Shown here piece by piece: positions 23,097-32,434 of a DNA stretch of 64,000 bases. The DNA is taken from contig JBBPZV010000005.1 of NCBI GenBank assembly GCA_038198775.1, positions 30,622 through 94,621 on the forward strand, given 5' to 3'. Under the pieces are notes generated by a model. That model worked only from the letters and a program-made list of their open reading frames with translations. It was not told the origin of the DNA and ran no database searches. The position numbers were made by a program, and so were the translations under genes. Origin of the DNA: JACCYJ01 sp038198775. Its GTDB lineage: Bacteria > Actinomycetota > Actinomycetes > Propionibacteriales > Nocardioidaceae. Each line of letters begins with the position of its first letter. The first letter of the stretch is position 1.

Positions 23097-24085
23097 GACA
23101 GCCGTACCCTCGGGTCGATGATGCTGTAGACGACGTCGACGACCACGTTGGCGACCACGACGAGGACGGCGCCGAACAGCACGGTGGCCTGGATGATCGG
23201 CAGGTCCTCCTGCTGGATCGCGAAGAGACCGGTCAGCCCGATGCCCTGGATGCCGAAGATCCGCTCGGTGAAGACGGTCCCGGCCAGCAGGTAGGCGACG
23301 TCGAGCCCGAAGATCGTGACGACGGGCACGATCGCGGCCCGCAGCGCGTGCCGCATCACCCTGCGCTCCGGCAGGCCCTTGGCCTTCGCCGTGCGCACGT
23401 AGTCCTCACTCAGCGACTCCACCATGGAGCCGCGGCTGAACCGGGCGTACGTCGTGGACGACGCCAGCCCGAGCACCAGCCACGGCAGCAGCATCCCGCT
23501 GATCCAGCCCACCGGGCTGGAGAACGGCGAGGTGTATCCGGTGTTGGGGAAGAGCCCCCAGCTGCTGACCAGGTAGAGGTACGCCAGCAGCGCCAGCAGG
23601 TAGTAGGGGATCGAGCTGATGATCAGCGAGCTCCCGACCAGGCTCCGGTCGGTCATCGTGCCGCGCCTTCGGGCGGCCAGCACCCCAAGCGACACGCCGA
23701 CGACGAGATAGATGATGGCGCCTCCGACGGCGATGGACAAGGTGGCGGGCAGCCGCTGCTTCAAGATGTCGAAGACGCTGAGCCGCTGCTGGAAGGAGAT
23801 TCCCAGGCAGGGCGCCGGGCAGTTGTAGTCCACGTTCGGCCCGAAGCTGACCGTCCGTCCTGCGACGACACCCTTGGCCCACACGAGGTACTGCGTGGTC
23901 ACCGGCTGGTCGTAGCCCAGCGAATGGTTGATGCCCGCCAGCGTCGCCGGGGTGCACCGCGCCGTCGAGCAAAGTGAGCGGGCGGGCTCGCTGGGGCCGG
24001 CGAAGAACAGCACGAACACCAGCATCGACGTCACCACGACGACGAGCGCCGCCCCGATCAGCCGCCGCACCAGATAACCGAACAT
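23093..24085 (-). CDS. Peptide ABC transporter permease, OppB/DppB type
   Basis: Inner-membrane permease, 330 residues, about six transmembrane helices, beginning MFGYLVRRLIGAALVVVV. A large periplasmic-side loop (about 35-115) contains four Cys residues. The EAA coupling motif is in EDYVRTAKAKGLPERRVMRHALR. Preceded by the hairpin at 24112-24142 that separates it from the binding-protein gene. Confidence 0.94.
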   Translation of the reverse strand: MFGYLVRRLIGAALVVVVTSMLVFVLFFAGPSEPARSLCSTARCTPATLAGINHSLGYDQPVTTQYLVWAKGVVAGRTVSFGPNVDYNCPAPCLGISFQQRLSVFDILKQRLPATLSIAVGGAIIYLVVGVSLGVLAARRRGTMTDRSLVGSSLIISSIPYYLLALLAYLYLVSSWGLFPNTGYTSPFSSPVGWISGMLLPWLVLGLASSTTYARFSRGSMVESLSEDYVRTAKAKGLPERRVMRHALRAAIVPVVTIFGLDVAYLLAGTVFTERIFGIQGIGLTGLFAIQQEDLPIIQATVLFGAVLVVVANVVVDVVYSIIDPRVRLS

Positions 24086-24111
24086 GGAGCCCCAACCCCT
24101 TCCGCGACGTT

Positions 24112-24142
24112 GGTGGGGCGAGCCGTTGCGGCCCGCCCCACC
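24112..24142 (-). terminator. Hairpin between binding-protein and permease genes
   Basis: Inverted repeat of 13-bp arms (24112-24124 and 24130-24142, one mismatch) around a 5-nt loop; core GGTGGGGCG/CGCCCCACC. It lies in the 79-bp gap after the solute-binding-protein stop. There is no T-run, so it is more likely a 3' stabiliser or partial attenuator that keeps the binding protein more abundant than the permeases. Confidence 0.5.
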
Positions 24143-24164
24143 CTAGCGTCGAACTACCGCTCCG

Positions 24165-25922
24165 TCAGGAGCTGATCCAGATGTCCTTCCACGTGGGGTA
24201 ACCGAACGTGGAGTCGTTGTTCATGCCCTGGATCTTCGATCCGTGCATCATCGCCGAGCCGCTGTAGCCGGTGGGGATCATCGGGAAGTACTTCTCCCCG
24301 ATGGTCTTGTCCAGCTGGTACCAGGCGTCCGGCTGCTGGTCGAGAGGAAGCGTCTGGATCCGGTTCATCTCCTTGTCCACGGCCGGCTCGCTGAACTTGG
24401 ACAGGTTGATCGACTGCGGGCTGTTGGAGCCCAGCTCCGGCGGCAGCCACGAGGAGCCCGACGGCCAGTCCGAGCACCAGCCCAGCGAGCGCACGTTGAC
24501 CGGGGAGTTCGGGTCCTGGGTCAGCGTGTAGAACTGGTTGGTGGTGGTCGCGACCGGGGAGGCCTTGAACCCGGCGGTGGTGAGGCTCTTGACGATCTCG
24601 TTCTTCACGTTGACCGAGTTGGGGTCGTCGGTCGAGTAGTAGAACTTGAGCTCATAGCCCAGCGCGTTCGCGTCCTTCAGCATCTGCTTGGCCTTGGCGG
24701 TGTCGGTGTTCTTGCCACCGATCCCGAGCGGGTCGTAGGTCTTGTTCGGGCGACCCGGGATGCCCGGGGGCATGATCGAGGTGGCCGGGATCCGGGTCAC
24801 TCCGACAATGCTTCCGGCCGCCAGCCAGGCGTTCTCGTATGGGTAGGCGAGCCCGATGGCACGGCGGACGTTGACGTCCGTGATCTTGGTGTAGTCGGGA
24901 TACCAGAAGAACGTGCACGGCGAGGTGCCGGTCACGACGCGGTCCGGAGCCTGCTGGGTGGCGGTCCGGTAGTCCGCGGTCAGCAGGTTTTCGTAGGTGA
25001 GCGTGGTCTGCGCGCTGCCCTGGTCGTTGATGATCAGCTGGTCCAGCTTGCTGGAGTCCTCGGTGAACTTGAAGTTGTAGCCGTCGGGGTAGGCGTGGCG
25101 GCCCGGGTCGCTCGCGGGGTCCCACTGGTCGTTGCGAACCAGCGTCAACGAGGTGCCCGGCTGGTACTTGTCGAACTTGTAGGGCCCGGTCGCCAGCGGG
25201 TGGAGCCGGTACTTCTTGGGGTCGCTCGCGCTCTGCGGGATGGGGCTCATCGCCGGGAACGATCCCCAGTACGGCATGTCCGGGAACGGCTTGGTCATCT
25301 TGATGTTGAGGTCCTGGCCGTTGCAGGTGATGCCGGGGAACTTGGTGCTGCCCGAGGTGATCGGGCCCTTGTACTTGTCCCCGCCCAGGAAGTAGTCGTT
25401 GCTGTACGAGGCACCGGTCGGGAAGGCGTCGCGGTCCATCGAGCGGAGCAGGCCGTAGCGCATGTCGGCGCAGGTCACCGGCTGGCCGTTCTCGTACTTG
25501 ACGCCGTCTCGCAGCGTGAACGTCCAGTCGGTGAAGTCGGCGTTGCTCTTCCAGCTGCTCGCCAGGTCGGGGATCAGCACCATTTCCTTGGTATCCGGGT
25601 TGTACACGTACTGCGTCAGCGAGCGGAAGACCAGGGCCTGCCCGATCGAGGCCGTGTTGGTGTAGTAGATCTCGGTCGGGTCGAATGTGGAGGCGCCGCG
25701 GTTGGTCAGCGACGTGACCGTGCCGCCCTGCTTGGCCCCGTCGATCGGCGGGGCGGGGCCGTCGGAGCGGGACATGTCGATCGACTGACCGGAGCCTCCG
25801 CCGGCGGAGAACGTAGCGGTCGGGCCGGCGCCGGTGCCACCACCGCTGCTGCCCCCTCCACATGCGGCGAGCGTCAACAGCGCCGCGCCTGAGATGGCCA
25901 CTGCGGGCCTCTTCCAGTGCAT
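24165..25922 (-). CDS. Peptide-binding lipoprotein, SBP family 5
   Basis: Extracytoplasmic solute receptor for the adjacent ABC transporter. 585 residues. Lipoprotein signal peptide with lipobox Leu18-Ala-Ala-Cys21, followed by a Gly/Ser linker and the family 5 fold (KSNADFTDWTFTLRDGVKYENGQPVT is the usual early motif region; only part is diagnostic). The ATG at 25922 is preferred over the adjacent GTG 25925 because it is better spaced from AAAGGGA. Unusually, it follows the OppC-type permease gene. Confidence 0.94.
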   Translation of the reverse strand: MHWKRPAVAISGAALLTLAACGGGSSGGGTGAGPTATFSAGGGSGQSIDMSRSDGPAPPIDGAKQGGTVTSLTNRGASTFDPTEIYYTNTASIGQALVFRSLTQYVYNPDTKEMVLIPDLASSWKSNADFTDWTFTLRDGVKYENGQPVTCADMRYGLLRSMDRDAFPTGASYSNDYFLGGDKYKGPITSGSTKFPGITCNGQDLNIKMTKPFPDMPYWGSFPAMSPIPQSASDPKKYRLHPLATGPYKFDKYQPGTSLTLVRNDQWDPASDPGRHAYPDGYNFKFTEDSSKLDQLIINDQGSAQTTLTYENLLTADYRTATQQAPDRVVTGTSPCTFFWYPDYTKITDVNVRRAIGLAYPYENAWLAAGSIVGVTRIPATSIMPPGIPGRPNKTYDPLGIGGKNTDTAKAKQMLKDANALGYELKFYYSTDDPNSVNVKNEIVKSLTTAGFKASPVATTTNQFYTLTQDPNSPVNVRSLGWCSDWPSGSSWLPPELGSNSPQSINLSKFSEPAVDKEMNRIQTLPLDQQPDAWYQLDKTIGEKYFPMIPTGYSGSAMMHGSKIQGMNNDSTFGYPTWKDIWISS

Positions 25923-25968
25923 CACACAGTCCCTTTCTGATCGGTAACGCTCTCGCGGCGCACTGTGG

Positions 25969-26976
25969 TCACCGCCGAGTCTTGGGGTCGAAGGCGTCTC
26001 GGATCGAGTCGCCCAGCAGGTTCAGCGCCACGACCAGGACCATGATCCCGACCACCGGGGCCCACAGATAGAGCGGGTACTCCCGGAAGTAGGCCGTCGC
26101 GTTGTTGATGGTCTGCCCCCACGACGGGCGCCCGGTGAGGCCGACGCCGAGGTAGGCGAGCCCGGCCTCGGCGGTGACGAAGGCGGGAAGTCCCAGCGAG
26201 ATCGACACCACGATCGGGGCCACCAGGTTGGGCAGCAGCTCCTTGAACAGGATCGACGTCGTCGGGACGCCGATCGCGCGGGCTGCCTGCACGAACTCCC
26301 GCTCGCGCATCGACAGCACCTCACCGCGGATCAGCCTGGCGAGGTACATCCAGGTGAAGAACGTCAAGATCAGCACGAGGCTGACGAACTGGGCCTTGTC
26401 CAGCGCGCTGGCGTTGCTCTGGAACCGGTTGACCAGGATCGGCGCCAGCGCCAGGGCGCCGAGCAGGAAGGGGAACGAGAGGAAGACGTCGATGATGAAC
26501 GTGATGACCCGGTCCAGCCAGCCCCGGGAGAAGCCGGCCGCCAGACCCATCACGATGCCGAGCAGGGTGCTGCCTATCGTGGACGCGGTGGCCACCTCGA
26601 GTGAGGTGCGGGCGCCGTAGAGCCATTGGGCCAGGTTGTCCTTCCCGGTCGAGGGAGCGATGCCCAGTGGCGCCTTCCAGGTGAAGCCGTGATCGGGCGG
26701 CCCGAACCTCGGGAAGCCGAAGACGTCGAGGTCCCGGACCGGGTCACCGGCATTGAGCTGGACGCCGAACGCCCGGGTGATCAGCGGTGCGAAGATCGCG
26801 ATCAGGACGAAGAACAGCACGATGAAGAACGAGACCACCGCGACCTTGTCGGCGCGCAGCCGGTCGAACGCGATCTTGGTCGGCGAGCGGCCGGCGATCT
26901 TCTTGGCGTCCTTGCCGGCCGGTTCCGGCACCGCGAGCGAAGGTCCCTGGTCGACCTGGACGTTCGTCAGCGACAT
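25969..26976 (-). CDS. Peptide ABC transporter permease, OppC/DppC type
   Basis: First gene of the transporter operon, 335 residues. Cytoplasmic N-terminus to about 45, then six transmembrane segments. The EAA motif is REFVQAARAIGVPTTSILFKELLPN. Start ATG 26976 has Shine-Dalgarno AGGAAGG. The operon promoter should lie in 26977-27068; I see only weak candidates there. Order C-A-B-D-F instead of the common A-B-C-D-F. Confidence 0.93.
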   Translation of the reverse strand: MSLTNVQVDQGPSLAVPEPAGKDAKKIAGRSPTKIAFDRLRADKVAVVSFFIVLFFVLIAIFAPLITRAFGVQLNAGDPVRDLDVFGFPRFGPPDHGFTWKAPLGIAPSTGKDNLAQWLYGARTSLEVATASTIGSTLLGIVMGLAAGFSRGWLDRVITFIIDVFLSFPFLLGALALAPILVNRFQSNASALDKAQFVSLVLILTFFTWMYLARLIRGEVLSMREREFVQAARAIGVPTTSILFKELLPNLVAPIVVSISLGLPAFVTAEAGLAYLGVGLTGRPSWGQTINNATAYFREYPLYLWAPVVGIMVLVVALNLLGDSIRDAFDPKTRR

Positions 26977-27068
26977 GTCTCACCTTCCTGCGGGGCAGCG
27001 CCTGAACACTGCGCCGTCCCGGACTCTAGACGACTACGGCCCACGAAACGGACACCAGCAGGTAACGA

Positions 27069-28874
27069 TCAGGACACGCTTGCCGCCGGGCCGCGCTCGT
27101 GGCGGGAGGTTCCCGCAGCGCCCGGGGCCGCGTCAACCCCTGCCTCGCTGCGCTGCGCGGGCGTGATCGGCGTCGGCGCACCGGTGAGCGGGTCGGCGCC
27201 CGAGGCGGTCTTCGGGAACGCGATGACGTCGCGGATCGAGTCGGCGCCGGCGAGCAGCGCGCAGAGCCGGTCGATGCCGAGCGCGATGCCGCCGTGTGGT
27301 GGCGGTCCGAAGCCGAACGCGTCGAGCAGGAAGCCGAACTGTTCGCGCGCCTCGTGTTCGCTCAGCCCGATGACGTCGAAGACCGTCCGCTGCATGTCCG
27401 AGCGGTGGATCCGGGTCGAACCGCCACCCAGCTCGCTGCCGTTGAGGACGATGTCGTACGCCTGGGACAGCGCCTGCCCCGGCACCTGCTCGAACGTGTC
27501 GGCGTACTCCGGGGTGGGCGCTGTGAACGGGTGGTGCACCGCGGTCCAGCCCGTGCTGCCGTCGGGCCGCCGCACCGGTTCGAACATCGGCGCCTCCACC
27601 ACCCAGACGAACTCCCATCTCCCGGGTTCGACCAGCCCGCACCGCTCCCCCACCTCCAGTCGCGCCGCGGCCAGCAGCCCGAGCGCGTCGCTCCGCGCCC
27701 CGGCGGCGAAGAGGACGCAGTCACCAGGGGCCGCTCCGGCGTGGGCGGCGAGTCCGGCCCGCTCGGGCTCGGAGAGGTTCTTGGCGACCGGCCCGCCCAG
27801 CTCCCCGTCGGCGCCGACCAGGACGTACGCCAGCCCCTTGGCGCCGTGCGAGCGGGCCCAGTCCTGCCAGCCGTCGAGCTGCCGGCGGCTCTGGCTCGCG
27901 CCGCCCGGCATCACCACCGCGCCGACATGCCAGCCGTCTCCCTTCGAGGAGAACACGCCGAAGCCGGTGCCGGCGAAGTAGGCGGTGAAGTCGACCAGCT
28001 CGCAGCCGAACCGCAGGTCGGGACGGTCGATGCCGAACCGCCGCATCGCCTCGGCGTAGGTCATCCGCGGGATCGGGGTCGGGATGTGGTGGCCGGCGAG
28101 GTCGGCCCACAGCCGCACCAGCACCTGCTCGGTCAGCGCCAGCACGTCGTCGACGTCGGCGAAGCTCAGCTCGACGTCGAGCTGGGTGAACTCCGGCTGC
28201 CGGTCGGCGCGGGAGTCCTCGTCGCGAAAGCAGCGGGCGATCTGGTAGTAGCGCTCGAGCCCGGCCACCATCAGCAGCTGCTTGAACAGCTGCGGCGACT
28301 GCGGCAGCGCGTACCAGCTGCCGGGCTGGAGCCGGACCGGGACGAGGAAGTCGCGCGCCCCCTCCGGCGTCGACCGGGTCAGGTAGGGGGTCTCGATGTC
28401 GAGCAGGCCGTGCTCGTCCATCACCTGGCGGATGATGTTGGTCGCTGCGGCGCGCAGCCGCAGGTTGGCCGCCATCTCGGCCCGACGCAGGTCGAGGTAG
28501 CGGTAGCGCAGCCTCAGCTCCTCGCTGACCGGCGTCGTCTCGTGCTCCTCGACCGGGAACGGCAGGGGTGCCGACTCCGACAGCACCTCGACGACGGTCG
28601 CGATCACCTCGACGTCGCCGGTGGGCAGCGCCGGGTTCTCGTTGCCGGCCGGTCGGGCGGTGACCTCGCCGCTCAGCGCCAGGCAGTACTCCGAGCGCAG
28701 CGGCCGCGCGACCTCCTCGTCCCGGATCACCACCTGCACGACGCCGCTGGCGTCGCGCAGGTCGACGAACGCCACCCCGCCGTGGTCGCGGCGGCGCGCC
28801 ACCCAGCCGGCAAGGGTCACCGCGGCGCCGATGTGCTCGGCGCGCAGGGTCCCGGCGTCGTGGGTGCGGATCAC
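27069..28874 (-). CDS. aspS: Aspartyl-tRNA synthetase
   Basis: Charges tRNA-Asp (possibly also tRNA-Asn; not decided here). 601 residues of the bacterial type: N-terminal OB anticodon domain (HDAGTLRAEHIGAAVTLAGW), class II core with RYRYLDLRR and FRDEDSRADRQPEFTQLD, a GAD insertion, and motif 3 GIALGIDRL. The C-terminus has a low-complexity tail of about 20 residues. GTG 28874 overlaps the hisS stop. Confidence 0.97.
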   Translation of the reverse strand: MIRTHDAGTLRAEHIGAAVTLAGWVARRRDHGGVAFVDLRDASGVVQVVIRDEEVARPLRSEYCLALSGEVTARPAGNENPALPTGDVEVIATVVEVLSESAPLPFPVEEHETTPVSEELRLRYRYLDLRRAEMAANLRLRAAATNIIRQVMDEHGLLDIETPYLTRSTPEGARDFLVPVRLQPGSWYALPQSPQLFKQLLMVAGLERYYQIARCFRDEDSRADRQPEFTQLDVELSFADVDDVLALTEQVLVRLWADLAGHHIPTPIPRMTYAEAMRRFGIDRPDLRFGCELVDFTAYFAGTGFGVFSSKGDGWHVGAVVMPGGASQSRRQLDGWQDWARSHGAKGLAYVLVGADGELGGPVAKNLSEPERAGLAAHAGAAPGDCVLFAAGARSDALGLLAAARLEVGERCGLVEPGRWEFVWVVEAPMFEPVRRPDGSTGWTAVHHPFTAPTPEYADTFEQVPGQALSQAYDIVLNGSELGGGSTRIHRSDMQRTVFDVIGLSEHEAREQFGFLLDAFGFGPPPHGGIALGIDRLCALLAGADSIRDVIAFPKTASGADPLTGAPTPITPAQRSEAGVDAAPGAAGTSRHERGPAASVS

Positions 28875-30205
28875 GAGGGCTCCTGGGTCACGAGACGCGG
28901 TCGGAGGTCGGCGGCGGGCGGCGACCAGCTCATGGCGTCGGCCGGCGTCTGGTCACCGGAGCGGATGTCCTTGACCTGGTCCGGTTGGCCAGGAAACCAC
29001 ACGTACGGGATCCCCCGCCGGTCGGCGTAGCGCAGCTGCCGGCCGTACCGGTCGGGGCGAGGCGCCAGCTCGGTCGCGATGCCGCGCGCCCGCAGCTGCC
29101 GTGCGATCTCCCGGCAGGCCGGTCGCGCGTCCTCGTCGGGCAGCGCCACCAGCACGCACGAGGGGACGGCCCGGTCGGTGTCGAGCAGCCCGCGTCCGAT
29201 CAACGGGGCCAACAGCCGGGTTACGCCGAGTGAGACCCCCACTCCCGGGTAGGTGGTGCGGCCGTCGCTGGCCAGCGCGTCGTAACGGCCGCCGGCGCAG
29301 ACCGACATGGTGCCGTGGGCGGCGGTGAAGCCCTCGAAGACGATGCCGGTGTAGTAGTCGAGGCCGCGCGCGATCTTGAGGTCGGCGACCACCGCGAAGC
29401 GCTCGGAGCTGGCGGGGGCCGCGGCCTCGAGCGCGGCGGTGAGGTCGCTCAGTCCCGCGTCGAGCAGCGGGTCGCGGACCCCGAGCGCCAGCACCTCGTC
29501 GGCGAATCCGGCGTCGCTGCCCCGGACCCGCGCCAGCGCCAGGCACTGCTCGGTCTGCGCTGGGTCCAGACCGAGAGCGCCGAGCATCTCCCGTACGGCG
29601 GCCTCGCCGGCCTTGTCGAGCTTGTCGATGCTGGCCATGACCGCTGCGGGGTCGGCGATGCCCACGCCGCGGTAGAACCCTTCGACCAGCCGGCGGTTGC
29701 TGACCCGCAGCTCCACCGGCGGCAGCGGCAACCGGCTCAGCGCCTCTGCCATCACCACGGTCACCTCGGCGTCGGCGTCGGCGGGCAGCTCGTTCTCGCC
29801 GATCACGTCCACGTCGGCCTGGGTGAACTCGCGGTAGCGGCCCTCCTGGGGCCGCTCGCCACGCCAGCAGCGGGAGATCTCGTAGCGCCGGAAGGGGAAC
29901 TGCAACCGGCCCGCGTTCTCTCGCACGTAGCGCGCCAACGGCACCGTGAGGTCGAAGTGGAGCCCCACGCCGGAGTCGGCGTCACCGCCTTCGGCGTGCA
30001 GCCGGCGCAGCACGTACACCTCGTTGGAGGTCTCGCCCTTGCGGAGCAGCTCGTCCAGGGGTTCGACCGAACGGGTGGCGAGCGAGGCGTACCCGTGCAG
30101 CTCGAAGGTCTCCCGGAGCGAGTCGACGACGCGCTGCTCGGCGGCGCGTTGGCTGGGCAGGAACTCCGGGAAGCCCGACAGCGGTCGGGGACGTGCCACG
30201 CTCAT
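28871..30205 (-). CDS. hisS: Histidyl-tRNA synthetase
   Basis: Charges tRNA-His. 444 residues from ATG 30205, which overlaps the upstream hydrolase stop (ATGA). Class II core with HFDLTVPLARYV, FRRYEISRCWRGERPQ, the histidine-specific motif ARGLDYYTG and GGRYDALA, then a C-terminal anticodon-binding domain. Longer open frame upstream is an artefact. Confidence 0.97.
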   Translation of the reverse strand: MSVARPRPLSGFPEFLPSQRAAEQRVVDSLRETFELHGYASLATRSVEPLDELLRKGETSNEVYVLRRLHAEGGDADSGVGLHFDLTVPLARYVRENAGRLQFPFRRYEISRCWRGERPQEGRYREFTQADVDVIGENELPADADAEVTVVMAEALSRLPLPPVELRVSNRRLVEGFYRGVGIADPAAVMASIDKLDKAGEAAVREMLGALGLDPAQTEQCLALARVRGSDAGFADEVLALGVRDPLLDAGLSDLTAALEAAAPASSERFAVVADLKIARGLDYYTGIVFEGFTAAHGTMSVCAGGRYDALASDGRTTYPGVGVSLGVTRLLAPLIGRGLLDTDRAVPSCVLVALPDEDARPACREIARQLRARGIATELAPRPDRYGRQLRYADRRGIPYVWFPGQPDQVKDIRSGDQTPADAMSWSPPAADLRPRLVTQEPS

Positions 30206-30879
30206 CGCCCCCGCGCTGCGCCGGCGAGCGCGCGGGCGGTCAGATAGGGGTTGGAGGCCCGCTCGGCCCCGATCGTGGTGCTCGGCCCGTGACCGGGCAG
30301 CACCACGGTGTCGTCCCCGAGCGGAAGGACCTTGTCGGCAAGCGTGCGCCGCATCGTCGCGGAGTCGCCTCCGGGCAGGTCGGTGCGCCCGATGGACCCG
30401 GCGAAGAGGACGTCGCCGGAGAAGACCGTGTCGGTGGTGGAGAACATGACTGAGCCGGCGGTGTGCCCCGGGGCGTGGTCGACGCGCAGCCGCACTCCGG
30501 CGAGCTCGACCGTCGTCGAGTCCGTGAGCTCGCGCAGCTCGTCGGGCTCGGCGAAGGAGTAGCCGGCGCCGGCCAGCATTCCGGCGACCTCGGGCGATAT
30601 GCCCGCGGCCGGGTCGGTGAGCAGGTGCCGGTCGGCCGGGTGCAGGTAGGCGGGCGAATCGTAGCTGCCGGCGAGCGGCACCACGCTCCAGACGTGGTCG
30701 ACGTGGCCGTGGGTGAGCAGCAGCGACACCGGTTTGAGACGGTGCTCGGCGACGACGTCGGTGATCCCGGCTGCGGCGCCCATGCCCGGGTCGATGATCA
30801 GGCACTCGGTGCCTGGTGCGGTGGCCACCACATAGCAGTTGGTCCCCCACGGCCCCGCCGGAAACCCCACAACCCACAC
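30202..30879 (-). CDS. Metallo-beta-lactamase-fold hydrolase (glyoxalase II-like)
   Basis: 225 residues with the metal site THGHVDH, then H in APGHTAGS, D in FSGDVLF and a C-terminal PGHGP. Best described as a hydroxyacylglutathione hydrolase-like enzyme; in an actinomycete lacking glutathione the natural substrate is unknown, perhaps a mycothiol or other thioester. A member of this family next to hisS is the standard arrangement. GTG start, immediately upstream of a G-rich ribosome site. Confidence 0.88.
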   Translation of the reverse strand: MWVVGFPAGPWGTNCYVVATAPGTECLIIDPGMGAAAGITDVVAEHRLKPVSLLLTHGHVDHVWSVVPLAGSYDSPAYLHPADRHLLTDPAAGISPEVAGMLAGAGYSFAEPDELRELTDSTTVELAGVRLRVDHAPGHTAGSVMFSTTDTVFSGDVLFAGSIGRTDLPGGDSATMRRTLADKVLPLGDDTVVLPGHGPSTTIGAERASNPYLTARALAGAARGR

Positions 30880-30892
30880 CCCCCCAGGCTAT

Positions 30893-30958
30893 CGACCATC
30901 CGAGACTTCCCGCCCGACCATCCGTGACTTCCGGTCCGACGATCCGTGAGTTTCGGCC
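30893..30958 (+). repeat. 22-bp tandem repeat array A (3 units)
   Basis: Three consecutive 22-bp units at 30893, 30915 and 30937. The core consensus over all arrays is CCATCCGTGAGTTTCGG. It lies between the divergent hydrolase and 58-residue genes. The third unit abuts the promoter of the plus-strand operon. Same family as 32422-32465, 33460-33503 and 52330-52447. Confidence 0.9.
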
Positions 30959-30970
30959 GTCCCACTCTCC

Positions 30971-30976
30971 TACAAT
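30971..30976 (+). promoter_or_regulatory. -10 element of the 31035 operon
   Basis: TACAAT, one base from the TATAAT consensus, 58 bases before the GTG at 31035. The matching -35 region would fall on the last repeat unit (GAGTTT), so the repeat may contribute to promoter strength. No strong -35 is visible. Confidence 0.5.
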
Positions 30977-31034
30977 GGGCGTCCTGCGCCGCCCTTCCCC
31001 GTACGCCGGGGGGACCGAGGTCACGGAGGCTCGC

Positions 31035-31211
31035 GTGGTCAGCAGCAAGCAGCGTCGACGTCTGCTGGCGCGCGAGCACTACCTGAGGCAGCAACGTCGC
31101 CGGTCCGAGCAGCTGCGGCGGGCACGGCGCCGCCGGATCGTGTTCGGCGTCCTCATCGGCTGCTTGATGGCGGTCGGTCTCGCCCTGCTCGTGGTACGAG
31201 GACTGTTGTGA
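31035..31211 (+). CDS. 58-residue membrane anchor, apparent N-terminal remnant of a cyclophilin
   Basis: Starts GTG 31035 after Shine-Dalgarno ACGGAGG. VVSSKQRRRLLAREHYLRQQ, a strongly basic cytoplasmic stretch, then one transmembrane helix (about 36-55), then a stop. In Streptomyces the gene at this position (between the hydrolase and DUF349) is a membrane-anchored peptidyl-prolyl isomerase whose first 60 residues look the same. Here the isomerase domain is absent and the next gene begins in the stop codon (GTGA), so this is a stable short version, not a sequencing gap. Confidence 0.7.
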   Translation: MVSSKQRRRLLAREHYLRQQRRRSEQLRRARRRRIVFGVLIGCLMAVGLALLVVRGLL

Positions 31212-32434
31212 CCGAGGCTGCCACCTGGGGGCGCGTCGACTCCGATGGCACCGTCTACGTCCGAGCCGGCGGGGGCGAGCGACCCGTCGGCCAGTGGACG
31301 GACGGTGACAGCGAGGAGGCGATGGCCTTCTTCACCCGTCGCTTCGAAGGCCTCGCCGTCGAGGTCGACCTGCTCGAACGTCGGGTTCGCGGCGGTCTGC
31401 TCGCGCCGGCCGATGCCACAAAGTCGCTGGCGGCGCTGCGTACGACGGTGCTTGGAGCTCCTGCGGTTGGCGACCTCGACGCGCTCGTACGCCGGCTGGA
31501 CGAGCTGCAACCCGTCCTCGTCGCGCAGCGAGAACAGCGCAAAGCCGCACGAGCGCAACGGCTCGAAGAGGCCGCGGCGGCCAAGGAGAAGATCTGCGCC
31601 GAGGCCGAGAGCATCGCCGAGCGTCGGGAGTGGCGCAGCGGTTCGCGACGGCTCCAGGAGCTGGTGACGCAGTGGCAGGCCCTGCCGCGCCTCGACAGAA
31701 CGCTCGACGATTCCCTGTGGCGACGCTTCTCGACGGCTCGCACCGCCTATACCCGGGCTCGCAAACAGCATTTCGCCGACCAGGACGCGAAGCGGGCCGT
31801 GGCTGGAGTACGCAAGGAGCAGCTGCTCGCCGAGGCGGAGGAGCTGGTCGGGTCACGAGACTGGGCGCGTACGACGCGTACGTTCCGCGAGCTGATGAGC
31901 CAGTGGAAGGCCGCCGGTCCCGCCCCACGTGAGGTCGAGGCCGACCTGTGGGCGCGCTTTCGGGCAGCGCAGGACGCCTTCTTCGCCGCGCGCGACGCGG
32001 ACAGGCTGGCGAGGGACGAGGATCGCCGAACCAACGCCGAGGTGAAGCGGACCATCCTGAGCGAAGCCGAGGCGCTGTTGCCGGTGAAGGACCCGGCGTC
32101 GGCCCGGGGGGCATTGCGGGGCCTGCGGGAGCGGTGGGCGGCGGCCGGGCAGGTGCCCCGCGACCAGATGCGCCCGCTCGAGGCGAGGATGAGTGCCGTC
32201 GAGGAGGCCGTTCGTGCGGCCGAGGAACGGCGCTGGGTTCGCTCGAACCCGGAGACCCAGGCCCGAGCGGCCGATGGGGCCGCCCAGCTCGAGTCGGCGC
32301 TGTCTTCGTTGCGCTCCCGACGCGACGAGGCGGTGGCGGTCGGCGACCAACGTGGTGCGGATGACCTGGAAGCCGCCATTGCGGCCCGGGAGTCCTGGCT
32401 CGCGCCGATCCGCGCCTACCTCGACGATCCGTGA
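31208..32434 (+). CDS. DUF349 domain-containing protein
   Basis: 408 residues. Short N-terminal beta-type region (WGRVDSDGTVYVRAGGGE), then long, highly charged helices with several DUF349 repeats (for example WQALPRLDRTLDDSLWRRFSTARTAY and WKAAGPAPREVEADLWARF). Cytoplasmic; function unknown. Adjacent to rel in many actinobacteria. Its last two sense codons and stop (DDP-stop) lie inside a 22-bp repeat unit. Confidence 0.93.
   Translation: MTEAATWGRVDSDGTVYVRAGGGERPVGQWTDGDSEEAMAFFTRRFEGLAVEVDLLERRVRGGLLAPADATKSLAALRTTVLGAPAVGDLDALVRRLDELQPVLVAQREQRKAARAQRLEEAAAAKEKICAEAESIAERREWRSGSRRLQELVTQWQALPRLDRTLDDSLWRRFSTARTAYTRARKQHFADQDAKRAVAGVRKEQLLAEAEELVGSRDWARTTRTFRELMSQWKAAGPAPREVEADLWARFRAAQDAFFAARDADRLARDEDRRTNAEVKRTILSEAEALLPVKDPASARGALRGLRERWAAAGQVPRDQMRPLEARMSAVEEAVRAAEERRWVRSNPETQARAADGAAQLESALSSLRSRRDEAVAVGDQRGADDLEAAIAARESWLAPIRAYLDDP

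Noticed and set aside
30893..30958. Short regular repeats as a possible CRISPR array
   Set aside because: Units are directly adjacent with no spacers, and no cas genes are present.
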